Assembly: GCA_937967775.1 (NCBI GenBank)
Contig: CALCJH010000043.1
Location: 1 to 6,151 of the forward strand
Reading direction: 5' to 3'
Length of the DNA: 6,151 nucleotides
Source: an uncultured bacterium
GTDB lineage: Bacteria; Armatimonadota; UBA5829; DSUL01
The notes under the pieces: model-generated
Databases searched by the model: none
What the model was told of the DNA's origin: nothing
What the model saw: the letters and a program-made list of their open reading frames with translations, nothing else
Part shown: positions 5,543 to 6,151 of the stretch, one piece after another
How positions within the stretch are numbered: the first letter of the stretch is position 1
Layout: each line of letters opens with the position of its first letter
Program-made: the position numbers and the translations under genes

Positions 5543-6151
5543 TCAGGAGTTCCCGTCCGGCAGCGCCGCCGGCTCCTGTTTCGGACCGGGAAGTTTGCCC
5601 CGGCCATCCATCCTCGGATAGTAGCGGGCGGAGTAGCGATAGCTGTCCACGTCCGCAGACTGCACACGGTTGAGCACCGTTCCCACGATGACGGCCTGCA
5701 CGTTGGCTAGCTGCGTGCGCGCCCGGAAGTGCGCCGACTCCAGACGCGACCCCGCACCCACTACCACAATCATAGAATCAGCAATGGATCCCAGCTCCAT
5801 CGCGTCGCTGAATGCGACGGCCGGAGGAGTGTCTATGACCACGTAATCCGCCTCCGCCTCCAGTTGCTCCAGCAGCTCCTTCATCCGGGGCCCCGTCAGC
5901 AGGCGGGCCGGATTGTCAGGGATACTTCCTGCAGAGATCAGCACCAGGTTCTCCACGCTGGTGGGGAACAGGATATCCGCTAGGGACGCTTCACCCGCAA
6001 GATAGTTCGAAAGGCCGGGCTCCTTACGCACCCCAAAGGCACGATGGAGAGAAGGATTGCGCATATCAGCATCTATAAGCACAACCCGCTTATGGCCCTC
6101 GGCAAGGGATGCGGCGAAGTTTGCGGCCGTCGTCGTTTTCCCTTCACCCGG
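5543..6151 (-). CDS. Bacterial tyrosine kinase (Wzc/CpsD/CapB type), C-terminal part, cut by the right window edge
   Basis: This is the cytoplasmic ATPase/kinase domain of a BY-kinase, which autophosphorylates a tyrosine tail and controls polymerisation and export of exopolysaccharide or capsule. The reading frame is open to the window edge, and 202 residues are visible. Numbering from the edge, Walker A is PGEGKTTTAAN at residues 1-11, Walker A' is VVLIDADMRNPSLHRAFG at 23-40, and Walker B is YVVIDTPP at 103-110. The segment SAGSIPDNPARLL (73-85) matches the family's aG..p.NPaeLL region. The tail has a small tyrosine cluster (Y171, Y173, Y177, Y178), the expected autophosphorylation zone, then a Pro/Gly-rich end of about 24 residues. 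The true start lies beyond the window, so I cannot tell whether a membrane Wzz-type domain is fused in front, as in Wzc, or separate, as in CpsD. The gene ends with TGA five bases before the next gene. The family call is firm; the polymer it controls is inferred. Confidence 0.93.
   Translation of the reverse strand, partial: PGEGKTTTAANFAASLAEGHKRVVLIDADMRNPSLHRAFGVRKEPGLSNYLAGEASLADILFPTSVENLVLISAGSIPDNPARLLTGPRMKELLEQLEAEADYVVIDTPPAVAFSDAMELGSIADSMIVVVGAGSRLESAHFRARTQLANVQAVIVGTVLNRVQSADVDSYRYSARYYPRMDGRGKLPGPKQEPAALPDGNS

Noticed and set aside
5543..6082. A GTG at 6080-6082 as the start of the kinase gene
   Set aside because: The frame stays open upstream to the window edge and encodes the Walker A motif PGEGKTTT, so this GTG is an internal valine codon and the gene begins outside the window.
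1..6151. CRISPR arrays, tRNA or rRNA genes, insertion sequences, riboswitches and terminators
   Set aside because: I saw no direct-repeat arrays, tRNA-like arms, transposase motifs or stem-loop plus T-tract. Coding sequence fills the window apart from a 5-base gap at 5538-5542.

Overview
The window is one uninterrupted stretch of a polysaccharide-biosynthesis operon. All seven genes are read on the minus strand, so transcription runs from position 6151 towards position 1. Both ends of the window cut through genes. There is no non-coding stretch longer than 5 bases, and I see no promoter, terminator, RNA gene, repeat array or mobile element.

In transcription order the genes are: (1) the C-terminal kinase domain of a bacterial tyrosine kinase of the Wzc/CpsD/CapB type, the usual regulator of exopolysaccharide or capsule polymerisation and export; (2) a 380-residue, cysteine-rich, divergent glycosyltransferase-like protein; (3) a GT2-type glycosyltransferase; (4) a canonical GT4 glycosyltransferase; (5) a GT9 (heptosyltransferase-type) glycosyltransferase; (6) a second GT4-type glycosyltransferase with a variant donor-site motif; (7) the first 43 residues of another GT4-type glycosyltransferase, cut by the left edge. 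Genes 2 to 7 are joined by five consecutive 4-base overlaps (ATGA or GTGA), most with a clear Shine-Dalgarno sequence inside the preceding gene. This implies one transcript and coupled translation.

The likely joint job is stepwise cytoplasmic assembly of a lipid-linked oligosaccharide repeat unit by four to six transferases, with the tyrosine kinase controlling polymerisation and export. The initiating phosphoglycosyl transferase, flippase, polymerase, outer-membrane exporter and nucleotide-sugar genes are not in the window and presumably lie outside it.

The organism is a GC-rich bacterium (roughly 60% GC or a little more, judged by eye). The GT9 gene hints at a diderm envelope. The protein style would fit Armatimonadota, Chloroflexota or similar phyla, but this is a weak guess. 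I found no convincing new system. The most unusual item is the 380-residue protein, which has the outline of a GT-B glycosyltransferase but lacks the usual glutamates and carries 19 cysteines.
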